Below, in pieces: positions 6,584 through 15,024 of a stretch of DNA of 23,552 bases. The notes under the pieces were generated by a model, which had not been told where the DNA came from, ran no database searches, and was given only the letters and a program-made list of their open reading frames with translations. The stretch lies in contig DJMI01000059.1 of assembly GCA_002435335.1 (NCBI GenBank), positions 1 to 23,552 of the forward strand. The letters are read 5' to 3'. The translations under genes were made by a program, and so were the position numbers. The DNA is from Nitrosomonas sp. UBA6494. Its GTDB lineage: Bacteria; Pseudomonadota; Gammaproteobacteria; Burkholderiales; Nitrosomonadaceae. How positions within the stretch are numbered: the stretch's first letter is position 1; the number at the start of each line of letters is the position of its first letter.

Positions 6584-9004
6584 ATGCGCAATCGCCTAAG
6601 TATCGTTTTCTATTTGTTGATCGCACTGACTACAACAAGTGTGATTAGTGCTTACGCGCTTCGTAATTTGCTGCTGGAAACACTGATTCGCATTCAATTG
6701 ATTAAACACAATCTTCCATTGCAATCGGTTTCAGGGCTTGATATTTCGTTTGATGAACTCCGGGTACGGGATTTGGTTGCAGGTAAATACAAGGAATTTC
6801 ACATTCATGAAGCGCATGTAGTCTGGAATTTGCGTAATTTTTTTACGACGGATCCTATTTCAGTTGTAATTAACGAACTGACCATGGATATGGAAATCCC
6901 TACTGAACAAGCGTTATTTACTCAGGTATCATCGGGTAAATCTGCTTTTGATATGCGTGAATTCAGTTTGCCATGGTTGCCTATTGTCGCACTGAAAGGC
7001 TCAACCGTAAATTATCGTTCGGCCCAAGGTAATGGCACTATGACCCTTTCGGGCGAAATTGCTGCGGCAGAATCGGGTGGCCGGGTACTTGATTTGAATG
7101 TGATTTTTTCAGGCAATTTGATACAAAGCAGCATCATGTTAGCCGCGGCATTGGATTCAAGAGGGAATATGCAAGGAAAGATTGCATTTATGAACGGCAG
7201 CTTGCATATACCACAGATGAGCATCACGCACTTTAAAGGCAATACAACTTTTAAGTTCGCTGCCATGCAGTTGCAAAATATGCAAACCGAATTTGAGTTT
7301 TCCGATATTTTGTTGAATCCAAGAGTGTCGATGGATTCGAAAGCTGAAATGGTAATCGGTCAAGTACTGGTTAGCGGAGATGTGGTCGGGTTGCCTGATT
7401 TCTTGACCGGCAATTTCGACGTTCATATCAAAAATGGCCAATGGTTGTTTGAATCAATGCAGTTGCAGCAACTAGAAGCTAGTTTGCCGCTGCAAATCGA
7501 CGTCGGTAAAAAAAATTATCATATTGGGTTGCGTAATCCATCAACGGTAATGATTGGTAAGGTTAAATCGATTCATCCGGTACGCATGCGCAAAAAAATC
7601 GAATTTTCGATTACTCAAGCGGATTTTGAATTGACTAAACATGACGACGATTGGAGTTTGCAGCATAGTGTGGCGGTGGCATCGAATAATCTTGCATTAG
7701 TGGTTGAGCGCGCAGATGTTGGGGTGATGGATGTGCAAATTCATCCCGGACCAATGACTTTGACCGGAAAAATCGATAAGAAGAAGCAATATCAAGGCCA
7801 AATAACCATTGGCGATACTGCGTTAATGTTGTCGCAATTGCAATTGAAAACGAGCGGTATTTCGGTTATCGCTAATTGGAATGACGCAAATTTAGGTAAT
7901 GACGTCGATTTCTCCATCGAGCAAATACGAATTTTGCTGCCGCAATCATTGCTGGCACCTATATCGATTTCCGGGAGTATTCGATCCATTGCGCCGGAAT
8001 CGTCCGAGCATGTGCTGAATTTGAATGGCGGCATACCGGGCTTGCATTTTATACATGTTAAGGCAAATCATGCCATGGGCAACGGCAAGGGTAAATTGTC
8101 GGCTGAATTGGGGCCGCTTACGTTTTCCTCAATGGCTTTGCAACCCGGAGCATTATTTCCTTGGCTCGATCAATGGAAGAATGTTTCCGGTCAGATTTAT
8201 GGAAACGCACAACTGTATTGGTCGGCATCAGGAATTTCGAGCAGCAGTGGTTCATTAGATATACATGATTTTTCGTTCGAAAACGGCTCCATCATATTGA
8301 ATGACCTGAATCTGTCATTGCAATTGGAGAATCTGCCTGCTCCCCGCAGTCCGCCTCATCAAGCAATAACCATTCGGCGCATCGACCTGGGAGCTCCCAT
8401 AGAAAATTTGCTGGTTTATTATCAACTCAAGCATTTTGATCCATTTCACCTTAACATTGAAAAGGCACAATTTTCTTTTATGGATGGCATGGTCTCGATT
8501 GCGCCTGACAGCATCATTGCTGAGGATGGCGCGGATCTCTTGGTGCATGTTAGTAATTTTGACTTGAAAACATTATTTGATTTGATGCAAATCGACGGTC
8601 TTAGTGGAAATGGTCATCTTGACGGACAAATACCGATTACCCTGTCAGAAAATCAAATTGTAATTAAGGACGGTTATTTAACTGCAAAAACGCCAGGTGT
8701 GTTGCATTTTAAATCCGAGAAAGCTGCGCAATACTTGGTTTCCGGTGGAGAGGAAATGAATTTGTTGTTGCGCACCCTGCAAAACTTTTATTATACCGAG
8801 TTGACATTAACACTCGATAAATCCGCTGACCATAACTTGTTAATCAAACTTTCATTGCTGGGCAACAATCCACAGGTTAAAGGTGGACAGAATTTTCGTT
8901 TGAATTTTAAACTAGAAACGGAATTCGATAAGCTGTTGCTAGCAATTAAAGAAAGCTACGGCATAACGCAAGAAATTCTGGGCGGTTCATTCAGATTCCA
9001 TTAA
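6584..9004 (+). CDS. ydbH: YdbH-family AsmA-like intermembrane lipid-transport protein
   Basis: An 806-residue protein with one N-terminal membrane anchor (about residues 5-27) and a long periplasmic beta-rich body, as in AsmA-like bridge proteins (TamB, YhdP, YdbH). The C-terminal region carries the YdbH signature seen as GLSGNGHLDGQIPI, a KTPGVLHF element and a final GGSFRFH. Known in E. coli: YdbH spans the periplasm and, with the lipoprotein YnbE, forms a bridge that helps maintain outer-membrane lipid homeostasis, redundantly with TamB and YhdP. The next two genes match YnbE and YdbL, which strongly supports the call. No strong ribosome site precedes ATG 6584; a weak TTGTCT (6513) / CATAGT pair could be a promoter. 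Older annotation would read 'dicarboxylate transport', from the Pfam name. Confidence 0.88.
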   Translation: MRNRLSIVFYLLIALTTTSVISAYALRNLLLETLIRIQLIKHNLPLQSVSGLDISFDELRVRDLVAGKYKEFHIHEAHVVWNLRNFFTTDPISVVINELTMDMEIPTEQALFTQVSSGKSAFDMREFSLPWLPIVALKGSTVNYRSAQGNGTMTLSGEIAAAESGGRVLDLNVIFSGNLIQSSIMLAAALDSRGNMQGKIAFMNGSLHIPQMSITHFKGNTTFKFAAMQLQNMQTEFEFSDILLNPRVSMDSKAEMVIGQVLVSGDVVGLPDFLTGNFDVHIKNGQWLFESMQLQQLEASLPLQIDVGKKNYHIGLRNPSTVMIGKVKSIHPVRMRKKIEFSITQADFELTKHDDDWSLQHSVAVASNNLALVVERADVGVMDVQIHPGPMTLTGKIDKKKQYQGQITIGDTALMLSQLQLKTSGISVIANWNDANLGNDVDFSIEQIRILLPQSLLAPISISGSIRSIAPESSEHVLNLNGGIPGLHFIHVKANHAMGNGKGKLSAELGPLTFSSMALQPGALFPWLDQWKNVSGQIYGNAQLYWSASGISSSSGSLDIHDFSFENGSIILNDLNLSLQLENLPAPRSPPHQAITIRRIDLGAPIENLLVYYQLKHFDPFHLNIEKAQFSFMDGMVSIAPDSIIAEDGADLLVHVSNFDLKTLFDLMQIDGLSGNGHLDGQIPITLSENQIVIKDGYLTAKTPGVLHFKSEKAAQYLVSGGEEMNLLLRTLQNFYYTELTLTLDKSADHNLLIKLSLLGNNPQVKGGQNFRLNFKLETEFDKLLLAIKESYGITQEILGGSFRFH

Positions 9005-9103
9005 GTGAAGTAGCGCTAAATTGAAACTGTAAAGCAGGAATGCTTAATAAACGGATTCCAGGTTGAGAGACAGCTGGAGTTATTTGAATAAAAGGGGGCG
9101 ATC

Positions 9104-9316
9104 ATGAGAAAAATTGATCTTAACAGAGCGGTCAGAAAAATATTTTTATTCCTTACCTGTATTGCATTGATTGCTGCATGCGCTCCAACTGTCAAAGTGG
9201 AAACGCCACAGGAACCCATTACGATTAACCTCAATATCAAACTGGATGCTGATATTCGGGTTAAGCTTGAAGATGAGGCAAAAAAGGATATTGCAGCCAA
9301 CCCAGGCATTTTCTAA
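9104..9316 (+). CDS. ynbE: YnbE-like lipoprotein
   Basis: A 70-residue lipoprotein with lipobox IAAC (Cys26) and the YnbE-type mature part PITINLNIKLDADIRVKLED. Known in E. coli: YnbE is an outer-membrane lipoprotein that multimerises and docks to the C terminus of YdbH to complete the intermembrane bridge. It has a strong ribosome site (AGGGGG, about 6 bases before ATG). It lies 99 bases after ydbH and 24 bases before the ydbL ATG, matching the E. coli ydbH-ynbE-ydbL order. Confidence 0.88.
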   Translation: MRKIDLNRAVRKIFLFLTCIALIAACAPTVKVETPQEPITINLNIKLDADIRVKLEDEAKKDIAANPGIF

Positions 9317-9340
9317 TTGCGAATAAATCAGGAGAAAATT

Positions 9341-9694
9341 ATGCGAGATATCCAAAAAATAAAAATTGATAAACCGATGCCAGGTATTGCAAGTATTGTT
9401 TTCCTGGCATTAGTGCTTAATACAGCGCAAGTATCGGCGGATAGCCTGGAGAATTTGCGTGCCTCGGGTGCAATCGGTGAGAGCTATGACGGCTATGTGG
9501 TCGCCAAAGAACCGAGCGCACAAGCAGAAGCAAATGAAATCAATGCTAAACGGCGAACAATTTACCAGGAAAAAGCAGCCGCACAAGGCGTTCCTGTTGA
9601 ACAAGTTGGGAAAGTTTACGCTGCGGAAATAATAAAAAAAGTGCCGCCAGGAACCTGGATCCAACTAAACGGACAATGGAAGCAAAAAGAATAG
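9341..9694 (+). CDS. ydbL: YdbL family protein (DUF1318), periplasmic
   Basis: A 117-residue exported protein: signal peptide ending near QVSA, then the DUF1318 pattern LRASGAIGESYDGYV, NAKRRTIYQEKAAAQGV, VGKVYAAEII and PPGTWIQLNGQW. In E. coli YdbL is reported to be a periplasmic factor that controls YnbE multimerisation on YdbH. ATG 9341 is chosen because GGAG lies 6 bases upstream; an in-frame TTG at 9317 would put extra hydrophilic residues before the signal peptide. It is the last gene of the operon and converges on the cyclase gene 75 bases away. I see no clear terminator between them. Confidence 0.9.
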   Translation: MRDIQKIKIDKPMPGIASIVFLALVLNTAQVSADSLENLRASGAIGESYDGYVVAKEPSAQAEANEINAKRRTIYQEKAAAQGVPVEQVGKVYAAEIIKKVPPGTWIQLNGQWKQKE

Positions 9695-9769
9695 CTTGTG
9701 TATACTGAACACGACATCTCAAAATCCCTTAACAAGTATCCAATTTTTTTCAATTATGGAGAACTTGGG

Positions 9770-12016
9770 TTACTTATTGTCAATCTTATGAACAGGCCAT
9801 GATTCCGTAAGAGGCTCATTCTCGTGGTGCCGGCACAAGGATTCATAAAATTGACTGGGACCGTCATGCGGGAACGTCGTTAGAATTTCAGAGAAGCCGT
9901 GTTTGGCTTTGTACCACTGTTGGGATTGGTAAGCCGTTAATGCACGTGCGAAACTTTCGCATAACCATTTTTGCTGTTGACTTCCTGCTTGCCGTTGCGC
10001 TATGAGTTCGAACAATTGCACAGATTTTGTTCTGCCGGGTAGTAAGAAACTACCCAATGCACGTATTAAGAAATCATCCATATCCTCAGTTACTTCTCCC
10101 GATAACAAAATTCGTGTTTTTAGGATTTTATTGGCGTTTTGAATGCGATTGGCGGTATTGACGACATCGCCAGCCACTGAGTAATTGCCGTTTCCCCGAC
10201 GCAAAGCCATCTCACCAAAATGTAACCCGATCCGTGTAGGTAATCGTGATCGGTTATCTGGTTGGGATTGATTAAAACGTTCAACCGCTGCCGCCAAATT
10301 CAACGCTGCACCGCAAGCAAGTGCGCGCACACTACTGTTTGTTAGATCAACAATCCAGATCGCGAGCATCGAATCGCCGGTCATGTCCATGATATGGCCG
10401 TGGTATTGTTGAATCGGATTTTTTAATACATCGCGGTATTGCATCATCAGACGACTCAAAGCACCGGGATCCATCGGCTCCGATAGCGTCGTGTATCCTT
10501 CTACATCGGTAGTCAAACACACGCCGCAAATCCCTGCCTCGTCGCAGTCTTCTCCTAGCACTTTTTCAATAGCCGGATTGGGAAACGAAGAGCCAAGAAT
10601 TTTCTTCATTTCTGCCAATTGCGATTCAAGTCGCTTGTTTTTCTTTTCTGCCTGATAGTGCTTAAACACTTCTACTGCAACAAAAGCCAACGTGAGCTGA
10701 ATCAATGGAGTAACCAGTGGTATCCATACGGCGTTTTGCTTGAATAGAAAATAAGCAGAAAACGAATAGAGAACAATCACAATAAAGCCGCATACGATAG
10801 CATTGCGTGTTGATATCAATTGAAATAAGACTCCTAGTGCCAGCCCGAAAAAAAAGATAACGGTTAAGTTGTTCGGGTAAGCGAGAGGTGTCAGTGGTTT
10901 GTTTGTTAGTAAATTGGCAAAAGCCGTGGCTGCGATTTCGACACCGCTAATATATAACCCGTCCGGATTTGAGAACACGGTATGATAGTCGTCGCGCACT
11001 ATATCTTGTTCCGGTTGTGTTGCACCGGAGAAGCCGATGAAAACGATCTTGTCTTTAAAGCGATCGGTTGCTTCTGCAGCAACAAGTGATTGGAATGCCT
11101 GAAAATAAGATATTGTTCGAATAGTGCGTGGCGGGCCATAAAAATTGAGATAGCGTTTTTCATCACCTGAGTAAACAGCAAGCAACGCGGCTAGAACTTG
11201 CTTCTGATTCGCATCGATTACATTACTGTGTTGCTGTAGCAGCAATTGTATTTTTCCGATCAGCTGTGGGTTGCTGACAAATAATTGGCGCAGTGACAGC
11301 ATCCAATCTTCTATATCGATCCGATCTGCTGTGACATTAGGCAATTGCGCTGCAGCCATTGAGTCGGCCATGGTCAGTAAGTGAGAAAAGGTGTTGTGTA
11401 ACGGCAGCGCATACAACTGTAAAACCACGGCTGGAACCGTTGGAAAATCGCCCGCAGTTGTTTTGAAAACCCAATAATCGTTTACTCTTTCTGCTTTAGG
11501 TAATGGGAAAGGGGCGCTGGCGAGCGCGGTATCGGCTATTTTCGGCAATAATTGTATCGTGCCTTCCTGGCGTATCATCGCACGTTTCCGGTTTTCATCG
11601 GTGATCAGTTCTGTATCACGGTAAGTCAGTCTTTCGATTAACACGGTATTCCCAGCGACACGCATCGCATGAGCCAGCTTCTCGTCGTGTTCGGGTACCG
11701 CACTGGGCGAATCGAAAATAAGATCAAACACGATAATGCGAGCACCCGCCGCAGTCAGTAGATCGATTAATTGCGCATGCATATCGCGTGGCCATAGGCG
11801 GGGCAATAGCGGCAAATTGAATTGTGTGGCGGATGGCTGGTCGATTGCGATGACGATGACCTCGTCAGGTGCGGTAATAGCGCCGCGTAAGTGGAACAAC
11901 CAATACAAACCGAATTTTTCTTCCAGTGTCTGACCATGCGGTGTTAGAAATACACCGACACCGATTAATCCGGTAACAATACCCAACAGTAAGCGCTTAT
12001 ACCACCGATTCATCAT
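9770..12016 (-). CDS. CHASE2 sensor - class III adenylate/guanylate cyclase
   Basis: A 748-residue membrane sensor-cyclase. It has an N-terminal membrane segment (about 8-24), an extracytoplasmic CHASE2 domain (about 30-375), three membrane helices (about 383-450), a short coiled coil and a class III cyclase domain (about 498-672). The C-terminal tail has a TPR-like pattern (AYQSQQWYKAKHGFSEIL, HDGPSQFY). The metal aspartates are present (TTDVEGYTTL, Asp504; TGDSML, Asp548), as are the transition-state Asn and Arg (VNTANR, Asn620 and Arg624). However, the residue that is normally the adenine-reading Lys (K-x-x-G-D) is Asp544, and its partner Asp/Thr is Ser613, so ATP specificity cannot be assumed. 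It begins 16 bases after the histidine phosphatase gene, in a likely operon. ATG 12016 and 12013 are both possible starts. Confidence 0.92.
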   Translation of the reverse strand: MMNRWYKRLLLGIVTGLIGVGVFLTPHGQTLEEKFGLYWLFHLRGAITAPDEVIVIAIDQPSATQFNLPLLPRLWPRDMHAQLIDLLTAAGARIIVFDLIFDSPSAVPEHDEKLAHAMRVAGNTVLIERLTYRDTELITDENRKRAMIRQEGTIQLLPKIADTALASAPFPLPKAERVNDYWVFKTTAGDFPTVPAVVLQLYALPLHNTFSHLLTMADSMAAAQLPNVTADRIDIEDWMLSLRQLFVSNPQLIGKIQLLLQQHSNVIDANQKQVLAALLAVYSGDEKRYLNFYGPPRTIRTISYFQAFQSLVAAEATDRFKDKIVFIGFSGATQPEQDIVRDDYHTVFSNPDGLYISGVEIAATAFANLLTNKPLTPLAYPNNLTVIFFFGLALGVLFQLISTRNAIVCGFIVIVLYSFSAYFLFKQNAVWIPLVTPLIQLTLAFVAVEVFKHYQAEKKNKRLESQLAEMKKILGSSFPNPAIEKVLGEDCDEAGICGVCLTTDVEGYTTLSEPMDPGALSRLMMQYRDVLKNPIQQYHGHIMDMTGDSMLAIWIVDLTNSSVRALACGAALNLAAAVERFNQSQPDNRSRLPTRIGLHFGEMALRRGNGNYSVAGDVVNTANRIQNANKILKTRILLSGEVTEDMDDFLIRALGSFLLPGRTKSVQLFELIAQRQAGSQQQKWLCESFARALTAYQSQQWYKAKHGFSEILTTFPHDGPSQFYESLCRHHENEPLTESWPVHKIDNK

Positions 12017-12032
12017 TGCTGCACACGCTCAC

Positions 12033-12632
12033 TCAATCCGCTAACTTTCCGTTCAATAACTCCAGTACACTTTCTTCATCGGAATGGCGAATTCGCGTGA
12101 TTCCACCGTTACTGACTTTGATGCGATATAAACCGCTTGGTGAAGCGTGCACGGTCTTGGCAATCATGGCGCGAATGACGCCGGCATGAGCAACGATCAA
12201 ATAGTGTTGCCCTAAATGACGGTTCAATATTTCGTCATAAGCCGAGCTGACACGCTGCATAAAATCATGTAGCGGCTCGGCATCTTGCGGACGGCAATTA
12301 ACGGGGTCGCGCAAAAAGGCTTTATAAGCATCAATGCGGTCAATTTTGATTGCATCGTGACTGAGTCCTTCCCATTCACCGAATCCTACTTCCTTAAAGC
12401 GAGACTCAACAGTTACCGGAATACCGTGACGTTCACCGAGTGCTTGCGCAAAATCCCGACAGCGCCGCAACGGGGAGGTGATAATGTGCTGCCAGGAATT
12501 GTATTTACCCACCGCCGTCCACATTTGCGACCAGCCTTTTTCCGTCAGTGGGTCGTCGACGCCGTGTCCGCGGTAGCGGCGTCCTCCTGTGGGTTCGCCG
12601 TGACGAATTAAATCAATAATGGTTTCTGTCAT
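12033..12632 (-). CDS. histidine phosphatase family (phosphoglycerate mutase-like) protein
   Basis: A 199-residue cytoplasmic enzyme of the RHG phosphatase branch. The catalytic motif LIRHGE gives the phosphorylated His11, SPLRRC gives the pocket Arg, FKEVGFGEWEG gives the acid Glu81, and VAHAGVIR gives the second His149. The layout resembles alpha-ribazole phosphatase (CobC) and broad-specificity phosphatases; the substrate cannot be told from sequence, and no cobalamin genes are nearby. It is the first gene of a two-gene minus-strand unit with the cyclase. Confidence 0.9.
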   Translation of the reverse strand: MTETIIDLIRHGEPTGGRRYRGHGVDDPLTEKGWSQMWTAVGKYNSWQHIITSPLRRCRDFAQALGERHGIPVTVESRFKEVGFGEWEGLSHDAIKIDRIDAYKAFLRDPVNCRPQDAEPLHDFMQRVSSAYDEILNRHLGQHYLIVAHAGVIRAMIAKTVHASPSGLYRIKVSNGGITRIRHSDEESVLELLNGKLAD

Positions 12633-12711
12633 AAGAAATAATCAGGAAAATGATGGAATATTAGTTTATCCGATTTGGCGTATGGTGCATTAAGACAGAT
12701 CAAATACAGCA

Positions 12712-13617
12712 TTAGAAATTCAGATTCAAGCGTAAAACGATTTGTGGAATATGGTGGGAGTTTCGTCCTAACGTGCTTTAACCGTTATTGATTGCATCGC
12801 TTTGCCATAGGAAATAGTCTCGGAAGCCGACAGCAACGTATTTGTTGATGTTCATGAAAATATCCGGTTCAAACCATACCCGAGCCGGGATGCCGTTGAT
12901 ATTCTCGGATCCGTGGGCATCGGCTTTGCCGCCGTCTCCTACTTAATATCGTATAAACGCTTGAGATGTCCATCTAAACCCTAGCATTTTCCAGGAAGTG
13001 CGCCAATCGACACCAACCAGCCAGCTATTGCGGTATTCCGTGCGATGTCCGACATCAAAACCTTCTTCGCTTGCTGAACCGGAAACATCGCTTTTCCAGC
13101 GATGCCACAATGTCATGCGGAAACGATCAAATCCGGGAACATTAAGATGTATTTGCGGACCGATTTCCTCTGCTCTGAATTTGTAATACCCGCCCCGTTC
13201 AATGCGCCCGGAAATGCCCCAATCCCTAAGAAAGCCTTTTTTGGGCTCAAAATCAAATAGCCGAGAAGCATGCAGCTCCGTTCCTATAACCATGAAATAA
13301 GTGGAATTGCCGGGACCGTAAGCAAATGCCGATGGGTTATTGGGGCCAAAAACCGGCCCACCTAGCGACTCATTACTATGCAACCGATCATACAAAAAGA
13401 AGGTGCTGCCTAAATTGTAATCATGCTCGTGTTGAAAACGATAAGTTTCCAGGCGATTGCTATGGGCGCCATAACCTAACACCTTGTCTTCGCTGGAATG
13501 CAGCGCAACTGCAGCTTGTGCACTATTTTGAATGTCGTTGAACTTGATCTGGGCGAGAGCGTGGTGCGGAATGCTTAGACAGGCAAAATAGCAGCCTATT
13601 ACTCCTAATTTATTCAT
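12712..13617 (-). pseudogene. Tsx-like outer-membrane channel protein, interrupted by two in-frame TAA codons
   Basis: The first open segment (13617 to 12943) encodes a signal peptide (ending HALA) and a beta-barrel-like sequence ending in QAFIRY. After the TAA at 12943-12945 the same frame continues with coding-like sequence (VGDGGKADAHGSENINGIP, VWFEPDIFMNINKYVAVGFRDYF) to a second TAA at 12778-12780. It then goes on (STLGRNSHHIPQIVLRLNLNF) to a third TAA at 12712-12714. The last residue is Phe in an alternating pattern, the classical C-terminal signal of outer-membrane barrels, so the original protein most likely had about 300 residues, close to Tsx nucleoside channels. No frameshift is needed. 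TAA ends many other genes here, so standard code applies. A TATAAT box on the minus strand (13651-13656) could be its promoter. If translated without readthrough, the product is 224 residues and lacks the last strands. Tsx membership is moderate confidence. Confidence 0.75.
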
Positions 13618-13788
13618 TTCTTCCTACAGCATTGCAATTCGGATACTGGTATTATAAAACATAAGGCGATTTTGCTTTTATAAGTATCTGAATATAAATA
13701 TAGATAAATTATACCTCGGGATCTTGTTTCTTGTTCAATTTCATTTGTTGCAACGATCAGTACAACAGAAATACCCCTGTATTAAGCC

Positions 13789-15024
13789 ATGATTAATTCG
13801 CTGGAAGCCGCATTCGGCAATACGGTGCAGTTGGCTGCCCATATTTGTGATGCATCCATTGCCTGGTTGATTGTCTTGGATTCCGATCAACCGAATCTTA
13901 TAGCCGGCATCGGATTGAGAATCGATGATGTTTCCGTAATCAATCCTATTGTGGCGTATATCAAACAGAAAAAAGAAGGCGTCGTCATAGCCGATCTATC
14001 GCGGGCTAAAGAACATTCAGCGCATCTGCTTGCAGCACAGCTACCCGGGATTCGGTTTTTTTCGGGAATACCCTTAATTTCGGATGAGTGCAGCCTTGTG
14101 GGGATGCTTTGTGTTCTTGATGTCGAACCTAAGGGGTTGCGGCCATTTCAACTGGATGCACTGAAGATGTTGGCAAAGCAGTCAACCGCTATTTTGGCAA
14201 TGCGAACTTCATTAATGAGTGTGGAACATGAAAAGCAGAAATATGCGGCACTGCTACAAATTTCTGGGGATGGGGTACACATTTTTGATCGTCAAGGCAA
14301 TGTAATTGAAATCAATGAAAAGTTCTGTGAAATGCTTGGTTACAAACGACAAGAGTTGTTGTCGATGAATGTTGCCGACTGGGATGCGGGATTTTCTCCC
14401 GATAGCTTAAAAGATAAAGTTCAACAAACATTTACGGCACCGGATATTTTTGAAACCAAACATCGGCGCAAAGACGGTACGATTATTGACGTGGAAATCA
14501 GCGCGCAGCCTGTCTGGATCGATAACCAGCTTTATCTCTGGAATGCTTCGCGCGATATAACCCAGCGTAAACTGGCCGAAGTTGAGCATGCAAAATTACT
14601 AAGAATTATCGAGGAATCTACCGATTTTATCGGGACGGCAGATACCGAAGGATGTGTTAAATACCTCAACAAGGCTGCACGTAAAATGGTTGGGATTGCC
14701 GAAGATTTTGATGTTACTGGAATGAAAATTAAAGACATGTATCCCGACCATGGTGCAAAAATTGTTTCGGAGCAGGGAATTCCCAGTGCAATATTGCGCG
14801 ATCACTGGTTAGGTGAGAATTTGGTGCTGAATATCTCAGGTACTGAGATTCCGGTATCCCAAGTGATTCTGGTTCACCGCGACAAACACGGTAAGCCCCA
14901 GCTTTTTTCTACTATTATGCGAGACATCAGCGTAAGCAAAGAGCATGAAAAATCCTTACAGAAAGCTAAAGAAGCCGCAGAGAGTGCTAATCGTGCAAAA
15001 ACTGTTTTTTTTGACAAATGTTAG
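13789..15024 (+). CDS. hybrid sensor histidine kinase, N-terminal part (GAF-PAS-PAS), frameshifted
   Basis: The sensor half of a hybrid histidine kinase. A GAF domain (about residues 1-140, with GIRFFSGIPLISDECSLVGMLCVLD) is followed by two PAS domains (about 150-268, containing ISGDGVHIFDRQGNVIEINE and the PAC end ASRDITQRK; and about 270-390, ending MRDISVSKEHEKSL). It then enters a linker coiled coil (KAKEAAESANRAKTVF). In this frame the sequence runs off to a stop (TAG 15022-15024) just after a run of eight T (15005-15012). The continuation LTNVSHELRTPLNA is intact in another frame, so this was one gene of about 775 residues; removing one T restores it. No membrane segment is visible, so sensing would be cytoplasmic. 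The ribosome site before ATG 13789 is weak. Confidence 0.88.
   Translation: MINSLEAAFGNTVQLAAHICDASIAWLIVLDSDQPNLIAGIGLRIDDVSVINPIVAYIKQKKEGVVIADLSRAKEHSAHLLAAQLPGIRFFSGIPLISDECSLVGMLCVLDVEPKGLRPFQLDALKMLAKQSTAILAMRTSLMSVEHEKQKYAALLQISGDGVHIFDRQGNVIEINEKFCEMLGYKRQELLSMNVADWDAGFSPDSLKDKVQQTFTAPDIFETKHRRKDGTIIDVEISAQPVWIDNQLYLWNASRDITQRKLAEVEHAKLLRIIEESTDFIGTADTEGCVKYLNKAARKMVGIAEDFDVTGMKIKDMYPDHGAKIVSEQGIPSAILRDHWLGENLVLNISGTEIPVSQVILVHRDKHGKPQLFSTIMRDISVSKEHEKSLQKAKEAAESANRAKTVFFDKC

Noticed and set aside
9695..9769. Terminator between the convergent ydbL and cyclase genes.
   Set aside because: A T7 run is present but no stem of useful length precedes it on either strand.
12778..12945. Alternative genetic code with TAA as sense, to explain the two in-frame TAA codons.
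   Set aside because: Other genes in the window (for example aspS, fnr, the lipoprotein at 553) end naturally at TAA.
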